Source: Streptosporangiaceae bacterium
GTDB taxonomy: Bacteria > Actinomycetota > Actinomycetes > Streptosporangiales > Streptosporangiaceae
Length of the DNA: 51,721 nucleotides
Direction of reading: 5' to 3'
NCBI GenBank assembly: GCA_030037785.1
Contig: JASHQA010000297.1
Span: 1-51,721, forward strand
Part shown: in pieces, positions 1 through 7,919 of the stretch
Numbering within the stretch: the first letter of the stretch is position 1
How the letters are laid out: the number at the start of each line of letters is the position of its first letter
Position numbers and translations under genes: made by a program
The notes under the pieces: generated by a model
The model's database searches: none
Told to the model about the DNA's origin: nothing
Seen by the model: only the letters and a program-made list of their open reading frames with translations

Positions 1-2095
1 TCAGCTGAGCGGTGACCGGGCCGGGTGCCGCCGCCAGCGGCGTGCCGTCCACGGAGCGGACTGGCAGGATCCCGCGCACTGAGTTGGTGACGAACGCCTC
101 GCTCGCTGCTGCCAGGTCGCGCCGCGTGAACGGTGCGACCTGCGGGCACAGACCGGCCGCGGTGGCCAGCCGCAGCACGGCCGTCCTCGTGACTCCGGGC
201 AGCAGCCGTCCGTCTGCCGGCGGTGTGCGGATCACGCCATCCAGCACCGCGAACACACTGGCCCGGTCGGTCTCGAGCACCTGACCGTCGGCGTCTTCGA
301 TGAGCAGGTGGGTGCCGTCGGCCGCGCCGCCAGCACCTGCGTGGCGCGCGAGCAGGCGCCGGTCGGCCCACTTGTGGGCGCCGATGCCGCCGGGCACCGT
401 GACCGGCAGCAGATCGGCGACCGCGGTCAGGTCTGCGACGGGAACGACCTCGACGGTGGCGTCAAGCGGGCCGCCGAGCGGCCGCACGGTGATGCGCAGC
501 CGGCCTGACGGGCGCTCGGCCAGGCAGCGGGTCAGCTCGTCGTGCAGCCGCGCGGGCAGGTCCTTGCGGTAGAGCCGGGTCGCGCTGGCTGCCAGCCGGT
601 CCAGGTGATCGCCGAGCCGGTAGCCGACGCCGTCGCGGAGGCGCAGCGACGTGAAGATCCCTGCGGCCGGCCGCGGTAGCAGGGCCGGATCTGGGCGGCT
701 CGCCGGCCGGGAGCGCCGGGCTATGCTGCCGCCGAGCGCGGCGACGAGCGGCCCGGCCTTCAGCAGGCACTCGCGGTGCTCGGCGCCCGGCCGGGACGCT
801 GCGACGATCCCGCCGCCCGCGCCCAGCCACACCCGCCCGGAGCGGAACTCGAACGTGCGGATGGCGACACTGAGTTCCAGCCCGGCGATCGGGCTGCGGT
901 AGCCGATCGCGCCGGTGTATACCTCGCGCGGGGTCGCTTCCAGCTCGTGAATCACTTCGAGCGCGCGGACCTTCGGGGCACCCGTCACCGATCCGGGAGG
1001 GAACGTCGCCCGAATCAGCTGGCCGTCGCTGGTACCGGGACGCAGCTCGCCGCGCACCTCCGAGACCAGATGCCAGAGGCCCGGGTGCGGCTCCGCCGCT
1101 ACCAGCTTCGGCACGACGACGGTGCCCGGCTCGCACACCCGGCTGAGGTCGTTCCGCATGAGATCGACGATCATCACGTTCTCGGCGCGGTCCTTGGCCG
1201 ATCGCTCCAGCCTGATTCGGGCCGCGACCGCGTCGTGATCGCCCGCGGGGCGAGCGGCGGTGCCTTTGATCGGCCGGGACGATACGACGCTGCCCACCCG
1301 GCGCAGGAACAGCTCGGGCGACAGGCTGGCCACGGCGGTGTCGGCCGACGGCCGCAGGAACGCCGCGTACGGCGGATTCAGGTCGGTGGCCGTCGCGCAG
1401 AACGCGTCCAGCGGGTCACCGACGAAGTCCGCCTGCAGCCGGAGGCAGATGTTGGCCTGGAAGATGTCGCCACGCCACACGTAGTCCACGGCGCGGCGGA
1501 CCGCCGACCGGTGCTCCGTCGCGGCCGGGAACTGCCCGAACTCGCCGCACCGGTACGGCCGGGGCCCAGGCTGGGTCCGGCGCGCGCGCTCGAGCAGCTC
1601 CGCGAGCCGGGCCTCGAGCGCTGCGGCCCGCTCCGTGGTCACGATCGCCTCGAAGAACCATCGTCCCGACGCGCGGTCGCGGCGCAGCACGTGGTCGTAG
1701 TAGCCCAGCCACGCGGCGGGCAGCTGCCGGGCGCCGCCGGGTGCTGGGGGGACCGGCAGGACGTCGCCGGCCAGGCCGAATCCGAGATAGCCGAGCCACC
1801 CGCCGGCAAAGGCCGGGCCGTCCGCCCGGTCCGGGCCGGCCGGGGCGGCAGGTGGCCATGGCTCGTCCAGCGCATCCCACGGTGGCTCCGGGTCGCACCG
1901 GATCGCCGTGGGCTCGGCGCTGATCATGTCGCCGCCGCCCGCCCACGCGCCGAACAGCGCAGCCGGGTGCGCGTCGGCACGGACGAGCCGCAGCACGTCG
2001 GCCGGGCAGAAGTCCCAGTCCAGCGGCTCGCGCACCAGCGACCAGCTAGCTGCCGCGCGCGCCCGCGCGGCAGCCTGACGCTGGTCACCGGCCAT
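1..2095 (-). CDS. pabB: Aminodeoxychorismate synthase component I fused to 4-amino-4-deoxychorismate lyase (PabB-PabC), 3' end off window
   Basis: This gene is absent from the ORF track because its stop lies just left of base 1; I translated the minus strand by hand from the ATG at 2095. The N-terminal two thirds is a chorismate-binding (PabB/TrpE) enzyme, with WLGYLGFGLAGD, the YVWRGDIFQANI segment and the signature SSRPIKGT. The last ~200 residues are a PLP-dependent lyase (PabC) domain, with LLPGVTRTAVLRLA and EAFVTNSVRGILPV near the end. The fusion would convert chorismate and ammonia to 4-aminobenzoate for folate. Only the last codons are missing. It is divergent from the Ehr1 operon and has no visible riboswitch. 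The family call is firm; the exact start is likely but not certain. Confidence 0.88.
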   Translation of the reverse strand, partial: MAGDQRQAAARARAAASWSLVREPLDWDFCPADVLRLVRADAHPAALFGAWAGGGDMISAEPTAIRCDPEPPWDALDEPWPPAAPAGPDRADGPAFAGGWLGYLGFGLAGDVLPVPPAPGGARQLPAAWLGYYDHVLRRDRASGRWFFEAIVTTERAAALEARLAELLERARRTQPGPRPYRCGEFGQFPAATEHRSAVRRAVDYVWRGDIFQANICLRLQADFVGDPLDAFCATATDLNPPYAAFLRPSADTAVASLSPELFLRRVGSVVSSRPIKGTAARPAGDHDAVAARIRLERSAKDRAENVMIVDLMRNDLSRVCEPGTVVVPKLVAAEPHPGLWHLVSEVRGELRPGTSDGQLIRATFPPGSVTGAPKVRALEVIHELEATPREVYTGAIGYRSPIAGLELSVAIRTFEFRSGRVWLGAGGGIVAASRPGAEHRECLLKAGPLVAALGGSIARRSRPASRPDPALLPRPAAGIFTSLRLRDGVGYRLGDHLDRLAASATRLYRKDLPARLHDELTRCLAERPSGRLRITVRPLGGPLDATVEVVPVADLTAVADLLPVTVPGGIGAHKWADRRLLARHAGAGGAADGTHLLIEDADGQVLETDRASVFAVLDGVIRTPPADGRLLPGVTRTAVLRLATAAGLCPQVAPFTRRDLAAASEAFVTNSVRGILPVRSVDGTPLAAAPGPVTAQL

Positions 2096-2231
2096 GGCGA
2101 GGCATCCTGTCACACCTGCCCGCCCCGGTGAGCGTCCAGCTGCGTTGTGCGATGCTGCCAGCTGGGGTGGGCCGCTGACTGCGGTGCATGGCCGGCTGCC
2201 TGAGTGCCTGTTACTCCAGTGACGGGAGTGA

Positions 2232-2260
2232 TTGCGCCATGGTACGACCTACGGTAGAAA
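2232..2260 (+). promoter_or_regulatory. Candidate promoter of the Ehr1 riboswitch operon
   Basis: TTGCGC (2232-2237) and TAGAAA (2255-2260) are 17 nt apart and would start transcription a few bases before P1 of the aptamer at 2271. Each hexamer matches the consensus only partly, so this is a position-supported guess. Confidence 0.35.
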
Positions 2261-2270
2261 AAGATGGGCA

Positions 2271-2357
2271 GGCGATGAGGCTCGCCGCTAACCGCGAACT
2301 TCGATTCGCTGATGGCCTCTACCACGATGGCCGGGGAACCGGCGTGGCAGAGGAGAG
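2271..2357 (+). promoter_or_regulatory. Fluoride riboswitch (crcB RNA), classical type, before Ehr1 operon
   Basis: P1 is GGCG/CGCC around the loop AU-GAGGCU. P2 is GCGAA/TTCGC. The 3' strand is UGAU-GGCCUC-U, and GAGGCU pairs with GGCCUC to make the pseudoknot. Layout and bases match the crystallised Thermotoga fluoride aptamer almost base for base. The pseudoknot strand runs on into CCTCTACCACG, which can pair with CGTGGCAGAGG and bury the AGAGGAGAG ribosome site for the ORF at 2362. Ligand binding would free that site, giving a translational ON switch. Confidence 0.9.
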
Positions 2358-2361
2358 AGTG

Positions 2362-2469
2362 ATGCTCGACGAGCCGAGCGAGCCGCCCGGCAAACATAGC
2401 GAGGGCGGCCCGGTGTCCGTTACCGCCGCCGCCCGCCCCAGCCGTGCCGGCGCACTGCGGGCGCTGTAG
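2362..2469 (+). CDS. 35-aa leader ORF coupling the riboswitch to the Ehr1 operon
   Basis: The ribosome site released by the riboswitch (AGAGGAGAG) lies directly before this ATG, not before the first Ehr gene. The ORF encodes 35 residues, rich in Pro, Ala, Ser and Glu, with no membrane segment or recognisable domain. Its stop TAG overlaps the GTG start of the HyfC-like gene by one base (TAGTG). The simplest reading is a coupling leader: fluoride opens this start and terminating ribosomes restart on the Ehr1 genes. The peptide itself may have no function. It is the 3' part of ORF 2188-2469, whose upstream portion is riboswitch sequence. Confidence 0.6.
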   Translation: MLDEPSEPPGKHSEGGPVSVTAAARPSRAGALRAL

Positions 2470-3431
2470 TGACTGCAGACCTGCCGATCCCGGTCGTTCA
2501 GTTTTGCCAGGTCGTCACCACCGCAGTGGCGGCTCCGGGGGTCTCCGGGGTGATCAGCCGGGTCGAGGCACGGCTGCAGGGGCGGGCTGGGCCGCGGATC
2601 CTGCAGCCCTACTACGACCTGGCGAAGCTCTTCCGCAAGGAGGCGCTCGCGCCGGAGGGCTCGAGTTGGGTGTTCCTCGCGGCGCCGCTCGCGGCGATGG
2701 CGTGTTACCTGACGGTCCCGCTGCTGATCCCGGTTCTCACCACGTTCGGCCTGCCGCTCGGATACATGGGCGACATCCTGGGTGGTGGGTTCATCTTGTC
2801 GCTGGCCAGCTTCCTGGTCGCGCTGGCGGCGCTCGACACCGGAAGCCCGTACGCGCAGCTCGGTGCCAGTCGTGCCAAGACGTTCGCCGCGATCACCGAG
2901 CCGGTCGTGCTGTTCGTCGTGTTCACCGTTGCGCTGGTGACCGGCACCGACCTGCCGTACGCGCTGGCGGCGACCGTGCGGTCATCCGCCGGCCAGATCA
3001 TCCGGCCGGCGCACCTACTTGCCGCAGCGGCGCTGTTCCTGGTCATCCTCTACGAGACCGGCCGCATCCCGGTCGAGACGCACACCGGCACCAACGAGTT
3101 CGGGATGATCGAGGAGGCCCGGCCGTTCGAGCACTCGGGGCCGTACTTCGCGCTGCTGCGGTGGGGATCGGCGATGAAGCAGCTGATCCTGTACACCATC
3201 TTGATCAACGTCTTCGTCGCGCCGTGGGGTCTGGCGTCGACCCCTGGCCTGCTGCCTGTGCTGCTGGCAATCGCCGCGCTGGTCGGGAAGGCGGCGCTGC
3301 TCGGCGTCGTGGTGGCCGTCATCGACAACTCGTTCGCCAAGCTGCGGTTGTTCAAGATCACCGAGTTCACCGCCGCCGCGTTCCTGCTCGCGGTCCTCGG
3401 CGTGTTCACGCTCTACCTGGGCGGTGGCTGA
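2469..3431 (+). CDS. Ehr1 membrane anchor subunit, HyfC/HycD/NuoH-like
   Basis: This 320-aa polytopic protein has about eight hydrophobic segments. It is the NuoH/HycD-type subunit that carries the peripheral arm and the junction of the proton path in complex-I relatives. Diagnostic stretches are AGPRILQPYYDLAKLFRKE near residue 40 and ETGRIPVETHTGTNEFGMIEE after residue 195, where the conserved acidic residues of the family lie. The GTG start overlaps the leader stop, so translation is probably coupled to the riboswitch-controlled leader. The stop overlaps the next ATG. It is paralogous to the 29001 gene of Ehr2. Confidence 0.85.
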   Translation: MTADLPIPVVQFCQVVTTAVAAPGVSGVISRVEARLQGRAGPRILQPYYDLAKLFRKEALAPEGSSWVFLAAPLAAMACYLTVPLLIPVLTTFGLPLGYMGDILGGGFILSLASFLVALAALDTGSPYAQLGASRAKTFAAITEPVVLFVVFTVALVTGTDLPYALAATVRSSAGQIIRPAHLLAAAALFLVILYETGRIPVETHTGTNEFGMIEEARPFEHSGPYFALLRWGSAMKQLILYTILINVFVAPWGLASTPGLLPVLLAIAALVGKAALLGVVVAVIDNSFAKLRLFKITEFTAAAFLLAVLGVFTLYLGGG

Positions 3432-4189
3432 TGTCGCTCGCGGGCCCCGTGCTGGCCACGACCGTCGCTGCGCCGAGCGCGCTGGCCGGCGGCGTGAACG
3501 TCATCGCGGTCGGTGTGCTGCTGGCCGAGTTCGGCATGTTCCGGCAGGCGATGCTGCGCGACCAGGTGAGGCTGTACGCCGCGCAGTCTGCGCTGCTGTC
3601 CGCGCTGGCCGTAGTTGTGGCCGCGACCCGGCACCTGCCCGAGCTGTATGCGCTGGCTGGTCTGTCATTCGCGCTCAAGGTCGTCGTCGTGCCGATCGTG
3701 CTGCACCGGATGCTGCGCGGCATCGGCGTGATCGGCGGTGATCCACGATGGCCAGCGGGGAGCTATAGCGGATCGGCCCGCAGCGGCAGCACTGACATCG
3801 CCGGCAGCCATGCGCTGGGCGTCGCTAGTGCCGTGCTGGTGGCGATCGCGGTGGCCGCCTTCGGCTTCTTCACCGTGGCTGCGCTCGGGCTCGCCAGCCC
3901 GGTGCTGCCCGCGACGGCGCTCTCGGTGTCAGTGGCCGTGATCCTGGTGGCGTTCGTGCTCATGATCGTGCGCCGCGACGTGGTCTCCCAGGCGATCGGC
4001 TTCCTGTCGCTGGAGAACGGCGTGTCGCTGACCGCGCTGGTCGTGGCCGCGGGGCTGCCGCTGATCCTGGAGATCGCGTTCCTGTTCGACCTGCTCGTGG
4101 CCGCCGTCGTGTTCGGCCTGCTGATCCGGGTGCACCACGGCCGGGCTGAGTCTATGTCGACCGCCGACCTGACCAGCCTGCGGGGCTAG
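3431..4189 (+). CDS. Ehr1 subunit, HyfE/NuoK-like membrane protein
   Basis: This 252-aa protein has about seven hydrophobic segments and corresponds to the HyfE subunit, whose C-terminal part resembles NuoK. The features are FALKVVVVPIVLHRMLR in the middle and a late SLENGVSLTALVV helix with the buried Glu typical of NuoK/HyfE, followed by EIAFLFDLLVAAVVFGLLI. The ORF track extends this frame to 2444, but the start at 3431 overlaps the previous stop as TGATG. A Ser/Gly-rich linker near residues 107-120 separates the two halves. It probably forms part of the ion path next to the antiporter-like subunits. Confidence 0.82.
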   Translation: MSLAGPVLATTVAAPSALAGGVNVIAVGVLLAEFGMFRQAMLRDQVRLYAAQSALLSALAVVVAATRHLPELYALAGLSFALKVVVVPIVLHRMLRGIGVIGGDPRWPAGSYSGSARSGSTDIAGSHALGVASAVLVAIAVAAFGFFTVAALGLASPVLPATALSVSVAVILVAFVLMIVRRDVVSQAIGFLSLENGVSLTALVVAAGLPLILEIAFLFDLLVAAVVFGLLIRVHHGRAESMSTADLTSLRG

Positions 4190-4192
4190 CCG

Positions 4193-5653
4193 ATGCACGT
4201 GATCCTCCTGCTGCTGCTCACGCTGCCCCTCGCGGCGGCGATCGCGTGCCTGCGCGTGCCGGCGAACGCGGCCCGCCTGGTCAGCGCGCTGACGGGCGTT
4301 GTGAGCTTCGCGCTCGTGCTCGCGCTGGTGCCTGCCGCCGCCCACGGCACTGTGAGCTACCTGCGGTTCCTTCGCGTCGACGCGCTGAGCGTCGTCTTCC
4401 TGCTCGCGACCGGCTTCCTCTATGGCGCGGTCGCCGTGTACTCGGTCGGCTATCTGAAGGCTGGCCAGCAACCGCACGCTCGCTACTCGCGTCGGTTCTG
4501 GATCGGGCTGAACATATTCGCCTGGGCGATGCTGGCCGCGCCGATGATGAGCAACCTGGGGCTGCTGTGGGTTGCGATCGAGGTGACCACCGTGGTGTCG
4601 GCACTGCTGGTCGCGATAGAGGACACCGACGGAGCGGCCGAGGCGGCGTGGAAATACGTGCTGCTCGCGTCCGCCGGGCTGGCGCTGGCGCTGCTCGCGA
4701 CCGTCTTTATCTACTACGCCGGCGCGCACGTACTCGGCCAGTCCTACGACCTGGGCTTCAGCCAGCTGCTGGCCGCTGGGCCGCGGCTGCCGCACGCGGC
4801 GGTCGAGCTGGCCTTCGTGCTCGCCGTGCTCGGCTTCGGCACCAAGACCGGGCTGGTACCCGTGCACACGTGGCTGCCGGACGCCCACTCGGAGGCGCCC
4901 ACGCCGGTATCTGCGCTGCTTTCCGGTTCATTGCTGGCGGTCAGCTTCTACGCGATCCTGCGCTACTACCAGGTGGCGGTCGCCGCGCTCGGATCGCGCT
5001 ATCCGCGGAACGTGCTGCTGGTATTCGGGGTTGCCTCGCTGCTGCTCGCCATGGTGTACCTGTTCGGACAGCGGGACATCAAGCGGCTGCTTGCCTACTC
5101 CAGCGTCGAGCACATGGGCATCCTCGCGATCGGCGTCAGCTTCGGCGCGCCCGGCGCGCTGGCCGGGGTCCTGCTGCACGTGCTCGGGCACGCGGCGGCG
5201 AAGGGCAACGCGTTCATGGGTGCTGGCGTGCTGGTCCGCAAGCTCGGCAGCAAGCGGATCACCGCGATCCGCGGCGGCCTCGACGTGCTGCCATGGAGCG
5301 GACCCCTGTTCATCCTGGCGATATTCGCGCTGGGTGCCATGCCGCCATTCGGGTTGTTCCGGAGCGAGTTCGAGATCGTGGCCGGCGGACTGGACTCACG
5401 CAGTTACGCGGTTGCCGCGATTCTGGTGGTCGGCGTCACCGCGGCGTTCTTGGGGCTGGCCGGCTCGGTCACCCGCGTAGTCATGCTGCCGCTGGCCGGG
5501 TCCGCGCCCGCCAGGGGCGAGCCGAGCGGCTGGATGGTCGTACCGGTCGTGGTCGGCGTGCTGGCCCTGCTGCTGCTCGGCTTGCACCCGCCCGCAGAGC
5601 TCACTACCCTGTTCGGCCGTGCCGTGACGCTGCTCGACGGGCGGACATCATGA
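4193..5653 (+). CDS. Ehr1 antiporter-like subunit, HyfF/NuoN-L type
   Basis: This 486-aa protein has about 14 hydrophobic helices of the proton_antipo_M family. Ion-translocation residues are present: the Glu in LLWVAIEVTTV on the early helix, the Lys in GFGTKTGLVPVHTWLPDA, and the histidine loop AYSSVEHMGILAIG. The call as a working ion-moving subunit therefore rests on visible residues, although the transported ion is unknown. It starts 3 nt after the HyfE-like stop and ends in an ATGA overlap with the large subunit gene, so it lies within a tightly coupled operon. Confidence 0.87.
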   Translation: MHVILLLLLTLPLAAAIACLRVPANAARLVSALTGVVSFALVLALVPAAAHGTVSYLRFLRVDALSVVFLLATGFLYGAVAVYSVGYLKAGQQPHARYSRRFWIGLNIFAWAMLAAPMMSNLGLLWVAIEVTTVVSALLVAIEDTDGAAEAAWKYVLLASAGLALALLATVFIYYAGAHVLGQSYDLGFSQLLAAGPRLPHAAVELAFVLAVLGFGTKTGLVPVHTWLPDAHSEAPTPVSALLSGSLLAVSFYAILRYYQVAVAALGSRYPRNVLLVFGVASLLLAMVYLFGQRDIKRLLAYSSVEHMGILAIGVSFGAPGALAGVLLHVLGHAAAKGNAFMGAGVLVRKLGSKRITAIRGGLDVLPWSGPLFILAIFALGAMPPFGLFRSEFEIVAGGLDSRSYAVAAILVVGVTAAFLGLAGSVTRVVMLPLAGSAPARGEPSGWMVVPVVVGVLALLLLGLHPPAELTTLFGRAVTLLDGRTS

Positions 5654-7080
5654 CTGTTGTCCCTGACACCGGGCAGGTCGAGAGTGTCGCCGCCCTGCGG
5701 GATCAGGTCGTGGCGCACTGTGCCGGTGGAGGTCGCCTCGCCGACCTGTCTGGCACCGCACTGGACGACGGGCTGCTCATCACCGCCCAGCTCGCCGGGC
5801 CGGAAGGCATCACCACGCTGGATGCGCTGGTACCGGCTGGACAGGCTAGCTACCCGGCGCTGACCCCGCTGGTCGGCTCCGCGTTCTGGTATGAGCGGGA
5901 GCTGCATGACCTGTTCGGGGTCGTGCCCGACGGCCACCCGCGGCTGGAACCGCTGATCCGGTCGGCCGATCACGGTGTGCTCCCGCGGCACGCGATCGGA
6001 CCTGGCCTGTTCACCATCCCGCACGGGCCGGTCCGGTCGGGCGTCGTCGAGTCGATCGAGTATCTGGTCGAGACGCCCGGCGAGGACATCCCGCACCTCA
6101 ACATGAGGCTGTTCTACAAGCATCGCGGCGTCGCGACGCGGTTTGTCGGCCTGACTCCGGCCGACGGGGTGCTGGCGGCCGAGCGGACCGAGGGAATCGC
6201 GTCGGTCGCGCACGCGATCGCGTACTGCCAGGCCGTGGAGGCCGTCGCAGGCGCAGACGTGCCATGGCGCGCCGCGCTCATCCGCACCGTGCACGCGGAG
6301 CTGGAACGGCTGGCCTGCCACCTGGACGTCATCGTGCGGCTCGCCGATGCTGCAGGCCTGGCCGTCGCGGCGACGCGGTTCGGCTGGCACAAAGAACGGG
6401 TGCTGCGCCTCACGGGCAGCCTGTGCGGCAGCAGGTTCGGCCGCGGCGTTGTCGTGCCCGGCGGAGTCGGCGCGGCCCCGCTCATTGGACCCGCGGAGCT
6501 ACTGGCCGCGGTCGGCGAGCTCGACCGACAGGTCGGCGACGATGTCCGGCTGCTCATGGGCACGGCGTCCTTTCTCGACCGGCTACGGCGGACCGGGCCG
6601 CTACCATCGGGCCGCGCGGCCGAGCATGGCGCGCTCGGCCCGGTCGGCCGGGCGTCGGGCGCTACCGAGGACACAAGGACGGCGCGACCGTACGCCGCCT
6701 ACGTGGCGCTGGGCGTTGCGGTCAGCTCGCGCGAGGACGGCGACGCGCTCGCCCGGCTCGAGGTTCGGGTGGACGAGATCGCCGATTCCGTTCACCTGCT
6801 CCGGCAGGCGGCCGACGAGCTCGCCGAGACCGGCGCCAGCCCGCTGCGGGCTGACTGCGCGTCGGCCGATGGCCGGGCGGTCGGCTGGGCGGAGGCACCA
6901 CAGGGCGAGGTGCTCTACCACATTCGGATCGAGGACGGCCTCATCACTGGGTGTCGCGGCCGGTCCGCCTCGTTCCACAACCTAGTGCTCATGCACGAGG
7001 TATTCGCCGGCGACATCCTGACTGACTTTCCGTTCATCGAGGCGAGCTTCGGGCTGTCGATCGCGGGCGTAGCCGGGTAG
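5650..7080 (+). CDS. Ehr1 large subunit, fused NuoC-NuoD/HycE-like, without NiFe ligands
   Basis: This 476-aa protein joins a short NuoC-like domain (FWYERELHDLFGV near residue 85) to a NuoD/HycE-like domain (LFYKHRGVATRFVGLT). In group 4 NiFe hydrogenases the latter has RVCGIC near its start and DPCxxC at its end. Here the matching places read RTEGIASVAHAIAYC and DFPFIEASFGLS, so the NiFe-binding cysteines are gone. It cannot be a standard hydrogenase and fits the Ehr group (energy-converting hydrogenase-related). The catalytic role is unknown. It overlaps the HyfF-like gene by 4 nt. The ORF track extends the frame to 4246, but that part is shadow. Confidence 0.85.
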   Translation: MTVVPDTGQVESVAALRDQVVAHCAGGGRLADLSGTALDDGLLITAQLAGPEGITTLDALVPAGQASYPALTPLVGSAFWYERELHDLFGVVPDGHPRLEPLIRSADHGVLPRHAIGPGLFTIPHGPVRSGVVESIEYLVETPGEDIPHLNMRLFYKHRGVATRFVGLTPADGVLAAERTEGIASVAHAIAYCQAVEAVAGADVPWRAALIRTVHAELERLACHLDVIVRLADAAGLAVAATRFGWHKERVLRLTGSLCGSRFGRGVVVPGGVGAAPLIGPAELLAAVGELDRQVGDDVRLLMGTASFLDRLRRTGPLPSGRAAEHGALGPVGRASGATEDTRTARPYAAYVALGVAVSSREDGDALARLEVRVDEIADSVHLLRQAADELAETGASPLRADCASADGRAVGWAEAPQGEVLYHIRIEDGLITGCRGRSASFHNLVLMHEVFAGDILTDFPFIEASFGLSIAGVAG

Positions 7081-7100
7081 CGAAGGAGAGGAGTACGACG

Positions 7101-7919
7101 ATGTGGGCGCTCCGCGGGCTGCGGGACGGCGTGCTGACTACCCGCTGGCCGGTCCGGCCAGACGAGTATGCGAGCGCGACCCGCGGGCCAGCGACCGTGC
7201 TCGCGCCGACCGCTCGCGGAGCTTCCGAAGCAGACGTGGCCGGGCTGTGCCCGACTAGCGCCCTCACCGTGACCCCTTCCGGCGAGGTCCGGGTCGACCA
7301 GGGCCGCTGCATCCTGTGCGGCCGGTGCGTGGCGGCGCGCCCGGACTTGTTCGGCTGGTCGGCCGGGGCACACCAGGCCGCGCTGAGCCGGGCCGGGCTC
7401 GTGGTGCCGGGGGAGGAAACCCCGGACACGCTGGCCGCCGTCACTGCCGGGCTGCGCGCGCGGACGAGGGCGCTGCGCCGATCGGTGCACCTACGACACG
7501 TTGACACCGGATCCGATGGTAGCGAGGAATGGGAAATCCTGGCCCTGCTGAATCCGGTCTACGACATCCACCGACTCGGCATGTTCCTCACGGCGAGTCC
7601 GCGGCACGCCGACGTCCTGCTGGTTACCGGGCCCGGTGCGCTCGGCATGGCAGAGCCACTACGGCAGACCTACGAGGCGATGCCGCACCCGAAGGTGGCT
7701 ATCGCAGTCGGCACCGACGCGGTCAGCGGCGGCACCGTCGGCCCGTCGCGCGCCGCTGCTGCCACCGCCACGGGCGGCGTCGGTGACATCGTGCCGATAG
7801 ACGTGTGGCTGCCTGGCTCGCCGCCGAGCCCGTTCGCGATTCTGTCCGCACTGCTGCTGGCGCTGAACCGGCTGCCGACCGGGTCGGTCGCAGCGGCGAG
7901 GACAGGGGGCGGGCGGTGA
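7101..7919 (+). CDS. Ehr1 ferredoxin-NuoB-like fusion that has lost the NuoB cluster cysteines
   Basis: This 272-aa fusion follows AAGGAGAGGAG. The N-terminal part holds one ferredoxin-type [4Fe-4S] set: GLCPTSA and then CILCGRC near residues 70-76. The C-terminal part is NuoB/HyfI-like (YDIHRLGMFLTASPRHADVL). Its cluster positions are replaced: DTGSDGSEEWEI instead of DTGSCxxCE, AVGTDAVSGG instead of xxGxCAxxGG, and WLPGSPPSP instead of xPGCPPxP. All four N2-type ligands are gone, while the Ehr2 copy at 34109 keeps them. The fusion of two subunits is also unique to Ehr1. Electrons may enter through the ferredoxin domain but cannot follow the usual N2 route. Confidence 0.86.
   Translation: MWALRGLRDGVLTTRWPVRPDEYASATRGPATVLAPTARGASEADVAGLCPTSALTVTPSGEVRVDQGRCILCGRCVAARPDLFGWSAGAHQAALSRAGLVVPGEETPDTLAAVTAGLRARTRALRRSVHLRHVDTGSDGSEEWEILALLNPVYDIHRLGMFLTASPRHADVLLVTGPGALGMAEPLRQTYEAMPHPKVAIAVGTDAVSGGTVGPSRAAAATATGGVGDIVPIDVWLPGSPPSPFAILSALLLALNRLPTGSVAAARTGGGR

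Noticed and set aside
776-2131. Plus-strand ORF of 451 aa at the left edge
   Set aside because: It is the antisense shadow of the PabB-PabC fusion, whose minus-strand translation has clear family motifs.
3929-4888. Minus-strand ORF of 319 aa inside Ehr1
   Set aside because: Low-complexity Arg/His/Gln-rich shadow of the HyfE/HyfF-like genes; no family motifs.
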